DNA from: a virus
IMG/VR virus record: IMGVR_UViG_3300028392_000341
Coordinates: 1 to 20,570 of that record
DNA length: 20,570 bases
Reading direction: 5' to 3' (one strand)
This document shows, one piece after another, positions 6,164 to 13,693 of this stretch (its first letter is position 1; each line of letters begins with the position of its first letter). The translations under genes and the position numbers were made by a program. Below the pieces are notes generated by a model. It made no database searches. It saw nothing but the letters and a program-made list of their open reading frames with translations, and was not told the origin of the DNA.

Positions 6164-7036
6164 ATGTCTAATATGATTGCACCACCGGTTTCATTATCGT
6201 CAATGGCTATGCTAGTTGAACTACGCATCAGCACTTGGACTGCGCGTAAGCGTGACAAGGAGACAACTGCTGATCTGAATACAGCGAAGGAGGCGTCGCA
6301 AGACGCGAGTTCTGTTTACAAGTACCTCATGGCGGGCAGTGATCACCTCGACAAGATCGAGAAGTACGCCGCCAAATGCCGTGCATGGAATGGCACACAG
6401 ACTTTGCCTTGGATGAAAGGCGTGGGCTTGCTACCGATGGAGAACTTCTTCTCGTATCGTGAGCAACTGGGTACGATGGAGAACAACTTTGACAGACTAG
6501 TAGCTGAGTTCATCACTGCTTACCCTACGCTAGTCAATGCACAAGCGTTCAAACTAGGTAAGTATTTCGATGCGTCAGAGTTCCCAACTGCGGAGTCTCT
6601 GCCACGTCGTTTCAAGTTTGTCGCTAACTTTCTCCCTGTTCCAGAGAAGGGTGACTTCCGCCTCCAATGTGAGGACAGAGTACGCCAAGACCTAGCCGAC
6701 CAGTACGAGAAGGTATACAACGACAAGTTAGCTGAAGCAATGCGTGACCCTTGGGAGAGACTGCATGAGTTACTCACAAAGATGAGCGATACATTGACGG
6801 ACTCACCAGATGGCAAGCGCAAAATCTTCCGCGACTCTATCGTCAACAACGCGGTAGGCTTGTGTGATTTGCTCACGCGTTTGAATGTAACCAAGGACCC
6901 AGAGCTAGAGAAAGCTAGACGAATGCTAGAGCATACGGTGTTGGGCATCGACCCCGAAGACCTACGCAAGATACCGAGTGCTCGTCAAGAGTTGAAGTCT
7001 AGCGTGGACGAGATCATTAACAAGTTTAGTTGGTAA
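6164..7036 (+). CDS. DUF3150-like protein
   Basis: A 290-residue protein. ATG 6164 follows TTGGAGAAA; the in-frame TTG at 6152 would lie in the ribosome site. The N-terminal MLVELRISTWTARKRDKE and the central part (EFITAYPTLVNAQAFKLG, then SLPRRFKFVANFLPVP) resemble the DUF3150 family as I remember it. The rest is mainly helical with a long charged segment from about 170. DUF3150-type genes often occur with MoxR/CobS-like ATPase and VWA/CobT-like genes in phages and proteobacterial genomes, which fits this location. The family has no known biochemical function. The assignment rests on remembered pattern, not a search. Confidence 0.7.
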   Translation: MSNMIAPPVSLSSMAMLVELRISTWTARKRDKETTADLNTAKEASQDASSVYKYLMAGSDHLDKIEKYAAKCRAWNGTQTLPWMKGVGLLPMENFFSYREQLGTMENNFDRLVAEFITAYPTLVNAQAFKLGKYFDASEFPTAESLPRRFKFVANFLPVPEKGDFRLQCEDRVRQDLADQYEKVYNDKLAEAMRDPWERLHELLTKMSDTLTDSPDGKRKIFRDSIVNNAVGLCDLLTRLNVTKDPELEKARRMLEHTVLGIDPEDLRKIPSARQELKSSVDEIINKFSW

Positions 7037-7046
7037 GGAGATAGAT

Positions 7047-7304
7047 ATGAAATATTACATAGGCGAAATACATGAGCGTAATGGCGATATGGAGTACGAC
7101 ACAAAGTACGTGTTCGCAACAAAGAAAAACCCCGACAAGTACACCGACAAGGTGGCTATGGAGTGGCGCGGTGGCGATAAGGGCGATTGGGACGAGCAAG
7201 AAGACGCCTACTGGTCTGATACCTCGCTCATCTTTGACTCAGGTAGCACCGAGATACCCAAAGAAGACTTTGAGGTATTGAAGAAGTATTTAACAATTCT
7301 ATAA
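7047..7304 (+). CDS. Small acidic hypothetical protein
   Basis: An 85-residue protein starting MKYYIGEIHERNG. AAGGAGA (7035-7041) lies six bases before ATG. The protein is rich in Asp, Glu, Trp and Tyr (GDWDEQEDAYWSD around residues 46-58) and seems alpha/beta. Tight spacing on both sides (10 and 11 bases) places it in the operon. No motif is recognised. Confidence 0.75.
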   Translation: MKYYIGEIHERNGDMEYDTKYVFATKKNPDKYTDKVAMEWRGGDKGDWDEQEDAYWSDTSLIFDSGSTEIPKEDFEVLKKYLTIL

Positions 7305-7315
7305 GAAGGAATAGC

Positions 7316-8185
7316 ATGACTGCATTTGTAAACATTCGCATGACAGGCGAGAAGGTATTGGTCGACCCGCATCTCAAGGTGCTAGTCGATAGGCTGATAA
7401 TGCTCAACCCGAAACTTGTGTTCACCCAACCTAAGCAGGTTAGTGAGTATGAGTACGACGTGTCTTTTACTTTTGCCAAGGCCAAAGAAAAGCACAAAGC
7501 TCCCGACGATGCTAAATACGTCCGCACTATGTCTGTATACGAAGACAACGAGAAGGTAGGCGTTGTCGGCGTAGATCAAGACAGTAGGGGTGACGAAGGG
7601 TTTATCTACACCGTGTCAAACTGGCGGATAGATAAGGCTCGCGGGCGACGCAATACTACTACGACTAAGAAGATGGATGTAGCGATACGCGAGTGTAAGA
7701 AAACATTCAAGAAGCGCAACATCCTAGAGTTGTACGAGAAGGGGTATGACGAAGCAACGGTAGCGTGTAACCGCGCGAGTCGTGATCTAACTAGCCCTAT
7801 CTCTAACTCGCAACTACTACGCAACAGCACGAGTGTTCAGCTAGTAGCCTACTGCATGGCGAATGATCTACCGTTCGACCACAAAGAATTGGTTGATACG
7901 CACGGCAAACTCAAGTCTCAAGAGTATGGCGAAGCCGTGGACAAATACTTACTGGCTATGGAGGTATCACGCGCTGACAAAATGGCTGTGATTGATGTAG
8001 GCGGTAGGTTCGCATACAGGACTATGCTCGAGGGGGAGTCCGATGTTCAACTGGTAACCAAGGAGTACGAAGAGTTACCGCAGATCATGCAGGACAAGAT
8101 TGCGGTCCTACAACTTATGCAGGACAACGAGATGGTTAGGAATGTAGGCTTCCGAGCAAAAGCTGGTGTGTTCTTAATTATCTAA
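7316..8185 (+). CDS. Hypothetical protein, 289 residues
   Basis: Last gene of the P1 unit, starting MTAFVNIRMTGEK, with AGAAGGAA before ATG 7316. The N-terminal 110 residues look alpha/beta. A Lys/Arg/Thr-rich segment (about 103-135) includes RGRRNTTTTKKMD, and the C-terminal half is helical. No membrane segment or catalytic motif is visible. It stops 25 bases before the intrinsic terminator. Function unknown; structural or nucleic-acid roles are both possible. Confidence 0.82.
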   Translation: MTAFVNIRMTGEKVLVDPHLKVLVDRLIMLNPKLVFTQPKQVSEYEYDVSFTFAKAKEKHKAPDDAKYVRTMSVYEDNEKVGVVGVDQDSRGDEGFIYTVSNWRIDKARGRRNTTTTKKMDVAIRECKKTFKKRNILELYEKGYDEATVACNRASRDLTSPISNSQLLRNSTSVQLVAYCMANDLPFDHKELVDTHGKLKSQEYGEAVDKYLLAMEVSRADKMAVIDVGGRFAYRTMLEGESDVQLVTKEYEELPQIMQDKIAVLQLMQDNEMVRNVGFRAKAGVFLII

Positions 8186-8209
8186 TAACAACTTATAGTA
8201 TCTATTCAC

Positions 8210-8235
8210 GACCCGCCAAGTGCGGGTCTTTTTTT
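8210..8235 (+). terminator. Intrinsic (rho-independent) terminator
   Basis: Perfect 7-bp stem GACCCGC (8210-8216) / GCGGGTC (8222-8228) with a 5-base loop, followed by seven T residues (8229-8235). It ends the transcription unit that begins at P1 and separates it from P2. Confidence 0.95.
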
Positions 8236-8241
8236 GTCTGC

Positions 8242-8270
8242 GAACAAATCGAAACTAATTCGATATGTTC
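8242..8270 (+). repeat. 29-bp dispersed palindrome, copy f (between terminator and P2)
   Basis: Left arm GAACAAATCGAA (8242-8253), spacer ACTAA, right arm TTCGATATGTTC (8259-8270). With one mismatch it is the most symmetric of the six copies. It lies in the only true intergenic region here, after the terminator and 34 bases upstream of the P2 -35 box. It is the last copy in the window. Confidence 0.88.
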
Positions 8271-8304
8271 TAAACAGTAAGTGTTTCCCCTAATAAAATA
8301 GTAC

Positions 8305-8333
8305 TTGACTTTGTCTAATATAGTCACTACATT
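8305..8333 (+). promoter_or_regulatory. Sigma-70 promoter P2
   Basis: -35 TTGACT (8305-8310), 17-bp spacer, -10 TACATT (8328-8333). The -10 is weak (4 of 6), so the promoter may need an activator. The stretch CTTGACTTTGTCTAATAT matches P1 and P3 except for TTT in place of AAA and A for T near its end. It precedes the polymerase and nuclease genes. Confidence 0.65.
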
Positions 8334-8354
8334 AGTATCTCAAAGGGGAGAGAA

Positions 8355-8693
8355 GTGGCATCTACACCAGAGAAGAAAGTAAAAAATAAAGTAGTTGCTT
8401 TGCTCAAGCAACATGGTGCATACTACTTCTTTCCTGCCACCTATGGTATGGGTCGCGCAGGTGTACCCGATATTATAGTTTGTTATCGCGGGCTATTCGT
8501 AGCCGTCGAGTGCAAAGCGGGCAAAGGTAGAACTACTGCGTTACAAGAAAGAGAACTCGCAGCGATAAGAAAAGCGAACGGTGTAGCCGTCGTTATAAAC
8601 GAAACCAACATAGATTTGGTAGAGAAGATTTTAAACACTATCGAGAAAGAGAACAAACATGCTAGAGCAATTCCTACGGGCGAGACTCCCTGA
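8355..8693 (+). CDS. VRR-NUC domain nuclease
   Basis: A 112-residue protein starting at GTG 8355 behind GGGGAG. It is a compact VRR-NUC (PD-(D/E)XK superfamily) nuclease: GVPDIIV (36-42) with Asp39, VECKAGKG (51-58) with Glu52 and Lys54, and Gln64 in the following helix. The full catalytic set is present. VRR-NUC domains cut structured or branched DNA and occur alone in many phage replication modules. It is the first gene after P2 and overlaps the next gene by 35 bases. It probably processes replication or recombination intermediates. Confidence 0.93.
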   Translation: MASTPEKKVKNKVVALLKQHGAYYFFPATYGMGRAGVPDIIVCYRGLFVAVECKAGKGRTTALQERELAAIRKANGVAVVINETNIDLVEKILNTIEKENKHARAIPTGETP

Positions 8694-9045
8694 ACAGATC
8701 GTTGCGTTAATCGAGAACCTCGAACAAAACCCCGATGCCAGTCACCTAGAGAAGGTGCTTGAGTTTGCATCGCGCTATGGGCCCGACATAACTAATTTTG
8801 AGAGTTTTATGCTTGGTCGCGCAGTACGCAAGGTGCGCAAATTAGTTAAGCGCGACGAGTTACTGCGTGGCGCAATGGCAATCGTTATCAACGCGCCCGC
8901 AGAAAAAACTGTTCGGTATGACCCCAATACTTTCATGGTAAGCACTGGAACTACTAACCACTCGCTTTTAGCGCAACAAGCGCAGAACACTTGGACTGAC
9001 CCACGCCAAGCATTCCTTGCGGGGCAACAGCGCGGTCTCTTCTAA
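8659..9045 (+). CDS. Hypothetical protein between nuclease and polymerase
   Basis: A 128-residue, mostly helical protein starting MLEQFLRARLPEQIV inside the end of the VRR-NUC gene. The ribosome site is weak (GAGAAAGAG further upstream), so translation may be coupled. It has a basic middle region (RAVRKVRKLVKRDELLRG) and a polar C-terminal tail. Its TAA overlaps the polymerase ATG (TAATG). The position suggests a replication accessory role, but no domain is recognised. Confidence 0.75.
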   Translation: MLEQFLRARLPEQIVALIENLEQNPDASHLEKVLEFASRYGPDITNFESFMLGRAVRKVRKLVKRDELLRGAMAIVINAPAEKTVRYDPNTFMVSTGTTNHSLLAQQAQNTWTDPRQAFLAGQQRGLF

Positions 9046-10871
9046 TGATCACCATCGACTTTGAGACTTACTACTCGGCTGACTTTTCTCTCACGAAAGT
9101 CACAACGGAGGAGTATGTGCGCAGTGATTTGTTCCAAGTGATCGGGGTAGCTGTCAAGGTGAACGACGCCCCCGCAGAATGGTTTAGCGGGTCGCACGAA
9201 GAAACGGCTGAGTGGCTCGCGGGCTTCGATTGGCACAACCACTTCGTGTTAGCCCATAACGCTATCTTTGATGCCGCCATCCTCACATGGGTGTTTGGGC
9301 ATAGACCAAAGGCATGGCTGGATACGCTATCTATGGCTCGTGCCACGCTTGGACCAAATGCCAAAGTGGGTTTAGGTGCGTTGGTCGAAGAGTTTGGTTT
9401 GGGTGCGAAAGGGCTTGAGGTTAACGATGCTAAGGGTAAACGACTAGAAGATTTCTCTACCGAGGACTTGACAGCGTATGGTGGCTACTGCGTCAATGAC
9501 GTGGAGTTAACCTATAAGTTGTTTAAGGAACTTGATGCTTCGTTCCCCATTAAGGAGAAGCGCCTCATAGACATAACCATCCGTATGTTCAGCGACCCGT
9601 TGTTGGAGTTGGATGCGGACAAACTGCAGACTCACCTTGCTGAAGTACAGGCTCGTAAAGAAAAGCTATTTACCGAGTCCGGCATCACCAAAGAAATACT
9701 AAACAGTTCAGCCAAGTTTGCTGACCTACTGATACAGAACAAAGTATTCCCCCCAAGAAAGATAAGCCCCACGACGGGCAAAGAAACCTATGCGTTCGCA
9801 AAGAGTGATCAGGAGTTCACCGAATTACTGAACCATCCGAACCCCGACGTGCAAGCCATAGTCGCGGCTCGTCTTGGTGCGAAGTCGACGCTGGAGGAGA
9901 CAAGAACAGAACGCTTCATAGAGATAGCCAAGCGCGGACCAATCCTAGGTTCTATCAAGAGGATGCCTATCCCTCTGAAGTATTACGCCGCCCACACAGG
10001 GCGTTGGGGTGGCTCGGACAAAGTCAACCTGCAGAACTTACCTAGTCGTGGCGAAGCGGGCGGGAAACTCAAGCGGTGCATCGTCGCACCTCGCGGGCAT
10101 GTCATCATCGACTGCGACTCGTCACAGATTGAAGCCCGTGTATTGGCGTGGTTGGCGGGCGAAGCAATGTTGCTCAAGCTATTCGCTGACGGGGCTGATG
10201 TATACAAGTACATGGCTGGGCACATATATGGCAAAGGGCTCGGGGCTGTTACGCCCGAAGAACGATTCATCGGTAAGACTACTGTGCTCGGTGCGGGCTA
10301 CGGCATGGGCGGTGTTAAGTTCCAAGCGCAACTTGCCAACATGGGCAAGATCGTGGACTTAGATGAGTGTAAGCACATCATCAAGGCGTACCGCAGTAGC
10401 AACCCGAGCATCGCAGGGTGGTGGAATCACCTCAACACCGTGTTGATAGCCCTTATCTCAGGTAAAGAACATTACGTGGACAGAGCTGGACTCATGCAGA
10501 CAACACCATTTACAGGCGTTAGTTTGCCTAATGGGTTGTTCCTCAACTACCCCGATCTCACCCGTACAAGTAATGGTGAGTTCTCGTACCAAACAAGGGC
10601 GGGGCGTAACAAGATATACGGCGGGAAGGTTGCCGAGAATTTGTGTCAGGCGGTTGCTCGTTGCATCATCGGAGAACAGATGATCAACATTGAGAAGCGT
10701 TATAGGGTCGTGCTCACCGTCCACGATGCCATAGCTTGCGTAGTACCAGTAGACGAGGCAAACGAAGCTCGTGCGTACATTGAAGAATGTATGCGCACAC
10801 CTCCAAAGTGGGCCGTTGGACTACCCCTTAACTGTGAGTCAGGAATGGCTCAAAACTATGGAGATTGTTAA
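9045..10871 (+). CDS. Family A DNA polymerase with 3'-5' exonuclease
   Basis: A 608-residue replicative polymerase without a 5'-3' exonuclease domain. Exonuclease: DFET (5-8), HNAIFD (71-76) and YCVND (148-152). Polymerase: motif A DSSQIEAR (358-365); O-helix motif B starting R407 with K411 and ending YG (419-420); motif C HD (560-561). All catalytic acids are present. In the O-helix pattern RxxxKxxxFxxxYG, Leu415 takes the place of the usual Phe (E. coli Phe762). The TAATG overlaps at both ends couple it to its neighbours. It is expected to copy the phage genome with the primase-helicase and SNF2 helicase encoded downstream. Confidence 0.97.
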   Translation: MITIDFETYYSADFSLTKVTTEEYVRSDLFQVIGVAVKVNDAPAEWFSGSHEETAEWLAGFDWHNHFVLAHNAIFDAAILTWVFGHRPKAWLDTLSMARATLGPNAKVGLGALVEEFGLGAKGLEVNDAKGKRLEDFSTEDLTAYGGYCVNDVELTYKLFKELDASFPIKEKRLIDITIRMFSDPLLELDADKLQTHLAEVQARKEKLFTESGITKEILNSSAKFADLLIQNKVFPPRKISPTTGKETYAFAKSDQEFTELLNHPNPDVQAIVAARLGAKSTLEETRTERFIEIAKRGPILGSIKRMPIPLKYYAAHTGRWGGSDKVNLQNLPSRGEAGGKLKRCIVAPRGHVIIDCDSSQIEARVLAWLAGEAMLLKLFADGADVYKYMAGHIYGKGLGAVTPEERFIGKTTVLGAGYGMGGVKFQAQLANMGKIVDLDECKHIIKAYRSSNPSIAGWWNHLNTVLIALISGKEHYVDRAGLMQTTPFTGVSLPNGLFLNYPDLTRTSNGEFSYQTRAGRNKIYGGKVAENLCQAVARCIIGEQMINIEKRYRVVLTVHDAIACVVPVDEANEARAYIEECMRTPPKWAVGLPLNCESGMAQNYGDC

Positions 10872-11539
10872 TGAAGCCTATAACGTGGTCATATAGTAGT
10901 CTGGCGCTGTATCAGCAGTGTCCGAAAAAATACTATCACTTAAAAGTAGCGAAGGATATTAAAGAAGAACTGGGCGAGGCTATCATTTTTGGCAATGAGA
11001 TTCATAAGATTGCTGAGGAGTATGTAGCCAAGGACAAACCTATTCCAGAGAAATACAGAGGCATTGAGCCAGCACTCAAAGCACTCAAGGATATGGAGGG
11101 CGAGAAGCTATGCGAGAACAAGTTAGGTTTGACCATTGACTTTGAGCCATGCGGGTTCTTCGATAAGAAAGTATGGTGGCGTGGCGTTGCTGACATCATC
11201 ATATTGCAGGGCGACACGATTCTTACTGTTGACTACAAGACGGGCAAGAAGAGCCAGTACGCAGACCTCAAGCAACTTGAGATTCTTGCGCTGGCGTTGT
11301 TCAAGCATTACCCCCAAGTCAAACGCGTCAAGGCAGGACTGCTGTTCCTGTTCGCTGATGACTTCATCAAGACTGTTTACTCAGCCGATGCGCAATCTAC
11401 GTTGTGGACCGACTGGGTATCAGATGTTGGGCAATTAGAGACCTCCGTCATCAACGACGTGTGGAACGCTAAACCCAACTTTACCTGTCGGGGCTGGTGC
11501 CCTGTTCATTCATGTGATCACAATCAAGGAGCTAAGTAA
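10871..11539 (+). CDS. Cas4/RecB-like PD-(D/E)XK nuclease with putative Fe-S cluster
   Basis: A 222-residue protein. ATG 10871 overlaps the polymerase stop; the TTG at 10865 is rejected. Visible elements are SYSSLALYQQCPKKYYH with Cys17, His45 in GNEIHKIAEE, Asp108 in RGVADII, Asp121-Tyr-Lys123 in VDYKTGKK, and Gln135 in the following helix. Cys206, Cys210 and Cys215 near the C-terminus, with Cys17, would bind a 4Fe-4S cluster as in Cas4/AddB-type exonucleases. Such phage nucleases trim or recombine DNA ends. No CRISPR genes are near, so a Cas role is not implied. Confidence 0.92.
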   Translation: MKPITWSYSSLALYQQCPKKYYHLKVAKDIKEELGEAIIFGNEIHKIAEEYVAKDKPIPEKYRGIEPALKALKDMEGEKLCENKLGLTIDFEPCGFFDKKVWWRGVADIIILQGDTILTVDYKTGKKSQYADLKQLEILALALFKHYPQVKRVKAGLLFLFADDFIKTVYSADAQSTLWTDWVSDVGQLETSVINDVWNAKPNFTCRGWCPVHSCDHNQGAK

Positions 11540-12081
11540 TGGCTAGAAAATTAAAATGGGTTAGTAACGCGCAGAAGATTCGCGAGTATGTTGCCAAGCA
11601 CAAAGACGCAAAGCCAAAAGATATTGCTGCGGCGTTAAATTTAAATACGCAATACGTCTATCAGGTGTTGCACAAGATGAAGCCTCTGAAGACGCTTCTA
11701 ACTATCAACGATGTCAAGATCGCTAAATCGTTGGGTGTACCCATAGAGACCTACGCTAAGCAAAAGGGTCTGTCGTTTAAGTCGCGTATGCAGAGCGCGG
11801 TAGAGCGTCTCGCACCAACTATTCCTACTGAGGAGGAGATAGCCAAAGCGAATGCAATACGCAAAGACATAGTTGCTCAGCATCACACCGACATGGTCAA
11901 TCACCCACCGCACTACAAAGCGGGCGGTGTTGAGACTATCGACTTCATCGAAGCCAAAGAGTTGGGCTATCACTTAGGCAACGTCATCAAGTACGTGAGC
12001 CGTGCCGATCACAAGGGCAACAAGTTGGAGGACTTGAAGAAGGCGCAGTGGTACTTGGCTAGAGCAATCGAAAAGCTGTAA
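11539..12081 (+). CDS. HTH plus DUF3310 protein
   Basis: A 180-residue protein behind AAGGAG, with TAATG overlap. The N-terminal part (about 11-48) is a winged-helix or HTH-like segment with KPKDIAAALNLNTQYVYQVLHKM. A second HTH-like stretch spans about 55-80. The C-terminal 60 residues are a clear DUF3310 domain: NHPPHYKAGG (121-130), ETIDFIEAK (132-140) and NVIKYVSRADHKG (148-160), then a helix with KKAQWYLARAIE. DUF3310 proteins are common in phage replication regions and have been linked to nucleotide-kinase-like annotations. Here the fused HTH suggests DNA contact. Confidence 0.9.
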   Translation: MARKLKWVSNAQKIREYVAKHKDAKPKDIAAALNLNTQYVYQVLHKMKPLKTLLTINDVKIAKSLGVPIETYAKQKGLSFKSRMQSAVERLAPTIPTEEEIAKANAIRKDIVAQHHTDMVNHPPHYKAGGVETIDFIEAKELGYHLGNVIKYVSRADHKGNKLEDLKKAQWYLARAIEKL

Positions 12082-12096
12082 AGCGGGAGGGAAATT

Positions 12097-12771
12097 ATGG
12101 AGGAGGCTAAAGCAATTAAAGCGGCTAAAGCTAAAGCATACCGTGAGGCTAACAAAGAACGCATAGCTACAAAAAAGGCCGCCGATGCGAAAACAGAACA
12201 CGGTCGTGCATTAGATAAAGCAAGGGGTGAAAGGTACAGAGCTAAACACCCTGAGCATGTACGTAAACTGCAACAGAAGGCCAGAGATAAGCGTGCGCAC
12301 ATAGAGAAAGCAAACGCAAAACAAAAACGAGTTGAACTAATGAATAGCTACGTAGCGCAATTGCTTCGCTTGCCAACTGCTTTAGTGCCACCTGAAATTA
12401 TGGAGGTTGAACGTACTCGGGTAAAAATTAAACGAGAAATACAAGAGTTAGACAAATGCCGCACTGAGAAAAAGTGTAGTACATGTAAAAACTACAAACC
12501 AATAATTTCGTTTAGTAGAAGTCGGGGAACTAAAGATGGGCATTCATACGAATGCTTGATGTGTAGAAGAGAAAAGAAAAGGAGGGATAGCCAAGAAAAA
12601 GGGCTGGAGTACAAACCAAGAAACTTTAATGAGTTTGGGCGTAATGTAAGACACACACCGGAAGAACTAAAAGCCGCCAAGAGAGCTTACTACTACACAA
12701 ACATTGAAACAATTCGTGCGAAAGATCGCGCAAGAAGCAAACAAAGGAAACAAAATGAAACACATCAGTGA
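12097..12771 (+). CDS. Basic zinc-finger protein, HNH/endonuclease-VII-associated type
   Basis: A 224-residue, very Lys/Arg/Ala-rich protein with a GGGAGGG ribosome site. The first 80 residues are a charged helix (possible coiled coil) starting MEEAKAIKAAKAKAYREANK. Cys127, Cys130, Cys153 and Cys156 form a treble-clef-like zinc finger with the KDGHSYEC style seen at the N-terminus of phage HNH or recombination endonuclease VII proteins. No HNH catalytic core follows, so it may be a DNA-binding remnant or a different protein. The A-rich codon use is unlike the flanking replication genes, suggesting separate acquisition. Confidence 0.75.
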   Translation: MEEAKAIKAAKAKAYREANKERIATKKAADAKTEHGRALDKARGERYRAKHPEHVRKLQQKARDKRAHIEKANAKQKRVELMNSYVAQLLRLPTALVPPEIMEVERTRVKIKREIQELDKCRTEKKCSTCKNYKPIISFSRSRGTKDGHSYECLMCRREKKRRDSQEKGLEYKPRNFNEFGRNVRHTPEELKAAKRAYYYTNIETIRAKDRARSKQRKQNETHQ

Positions 12772-12967
12772 ATTATCAACAGAACTAGCCACACTTTATG
12801 ACGGGCTCAAGAACGGCACGATTGAAGTAAAAGTTGCCGCCGAAATGAACAACACTGCGGGTAAGATTATTCATGCGCAACGAGTGCAATTAGAGTATGC
12901 GGCTCTTCGTAAAGAGGAACCCGATATTGCTTTTATGAAGACTAAAGCTAAGAAGGCAACAGCATGA
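12755..12967 (+). CDS. Small hypothetical phage protein
   Basis: A 70-residue helical protein starting MKHISELSTELATLYDG. ATG 12755 has AAGGAA upstream and overlaps the zinc-finger gene by 17 bases. The in-frame start at 12704 is rejected as it lacks a ribosome site. The pattern NGTIEVKVAAEMNNTAGKI followed by QLEYAALR resembles small proteins common in proteobacterial phages. ATGA overlap with the next gene. Function unknown. Confidence 0.78.
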   Translation: MKHISELSTELATLYDGLKNGTIEVKVAAEMNNTAGKIIHAQRVQLEYAALRKEEPDIAFMKTKAKKATA

Positions 12968-13140
12968 CACCCGAAGACGAAGAGTTCAACCGTGTAGAGA
13001 TGGAGTCTCGCGTTAAGAAGGAATACATCAGCGAGATGAAGCAACCATCAAGAGAACAACTAATGGCAGAGGTCGCTGTGCTAACTGAGTTAGTGCGTGT
13101 CTTGTCTGACAGAGTTGTGGAGTTGGAGGGCAAGCAATGA
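12964..13140 (+). CDS. Small coiled-coil hypothetical protein
   Basis: A 58-residue ORF starting MTPEDEEFNRVEMESRV, coupled by ATGA to both neighbours. The C-terminal half (LMAEVAVLTELVRVLSDRVVELEG) has heptad-spaced Leu/Val and probably forms a coiled coil. No metal site or membrane segment is seen. Function unknown. Confidence 0.65.
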   Translation: MTPEDEEFNRVEMESRVKKEYISEMKQPSREQLMAEVAVLTELVRVLSDRVVELEGKQ

Positions 13141-13376
13141 ATGAATCAGAACATAAATGGATTGAGACAAATAACCAAGTATGTGGCTTGCTAAGAATGG
13201 CGCATGACTTATTGGCTTGTTCTTCATTACCACCGAGACGCACATGGGTAGGGCTGACGGATGAGGAGGTTGAGCGTTACTGGGACTGGGAAGATTTTCA
13301 AACAGGGGCGGGTCGTTCAACCATATTTGAAATGGTGCGTGACATTGAAGCCAAACTGAAGGAGAAAAACACATGA
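13137..13376 (+). CDS. Small phage protein with WVGLTDEE motif (paralogue A)
   Basis: A 79-residue protein with ATGA overlaps at both ends. It contains WVGLTDEEVERYW (37-49) and ends DIEAKLKEKNT. The WxGLTDEE motif is frequent in small phage proteins of unknown function. The gene at 13690 shares this motif (WVGLTDRE) and the ending (EQALKERNT), so the two look like paralogues. Confidence 0.75.
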   Translation: MNESEHKWIETNNQVCGLLRMAHDLLACSSLPPRRTWVGLTDEEVERYWDWEDFQTGAGRSTIFEMVRDIEAKLKEKNT

Positions 13377-13693
13377 CTAACGAAGAAGTAATGCAACTAA
13401 TGACCGACATGGGATTACATGAAGGTGGCATAGAAAACTGGTTGATGGACAACGCTTGGTATTTGGTTGTTAATAAGGCAATAGAAAAAGAGCGTGAGCG
13501 ATTAACTGATGCCGCAATGAAAGCGGCTGAGAAAGCAGTTGATGTAGCAGTTGCTCTTGAGCGTGAGGCGTGTGCAAAGTTGTTTGAGTTAACAGATTTG
13601 AGCGGACTTAAAAGCGATGTATGGCTTCAAAATTACACAGCAACAATACTTGATGGATACGCCAAAGCAATCAGAGCAAGGGGACAAGCATGA
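13373..13693 (+). CDS. Helical hypothetical phage protein
   Basis: A 106-residue helical protein starting MTNEEVMQLMTDMG, with AGGAGAAAAACAC before ATG. A charged helix spans about 37-70 (KAIEKERERLTDAAMKAAEK) and continues into ALEREACAKLFE, a type of motif often seen in small phage proteins. ATGA overlaps on both sides. Function unknown. Confidence 0.75.
   Translation: MTNEEVMQLMTDMGLHEGGIENWLMDNAWYLVVNKAIEKERERLTDAAMKAAEKAVDVAVALEREACAKLFELTDLSGLKSDVWLQNYTATILDGYAKAIRARGQA

Noticed and set aside
808-8270. The 29-bp repeats as a CRISPR array
   Set aside because: Copies are 0.3 to 2.5 kb apart, lie within and between genes, and there are no regular spacers or Cas genes. The Cas4-like nuclease is a stand-alone phage type.
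8319-8324. TATAGT as -10 box of P2
   Set aside because: Only 8 bp from the -35 box, too short for sigma-70. TACATT at 8328 has the correct 17-bp spacing.
9983-10362. ORFs on both strands inside the DNA polymerase gene
   Set aside because: They overlap conserved polymerase motifs A and B in the sense frame and have no plausible starts.
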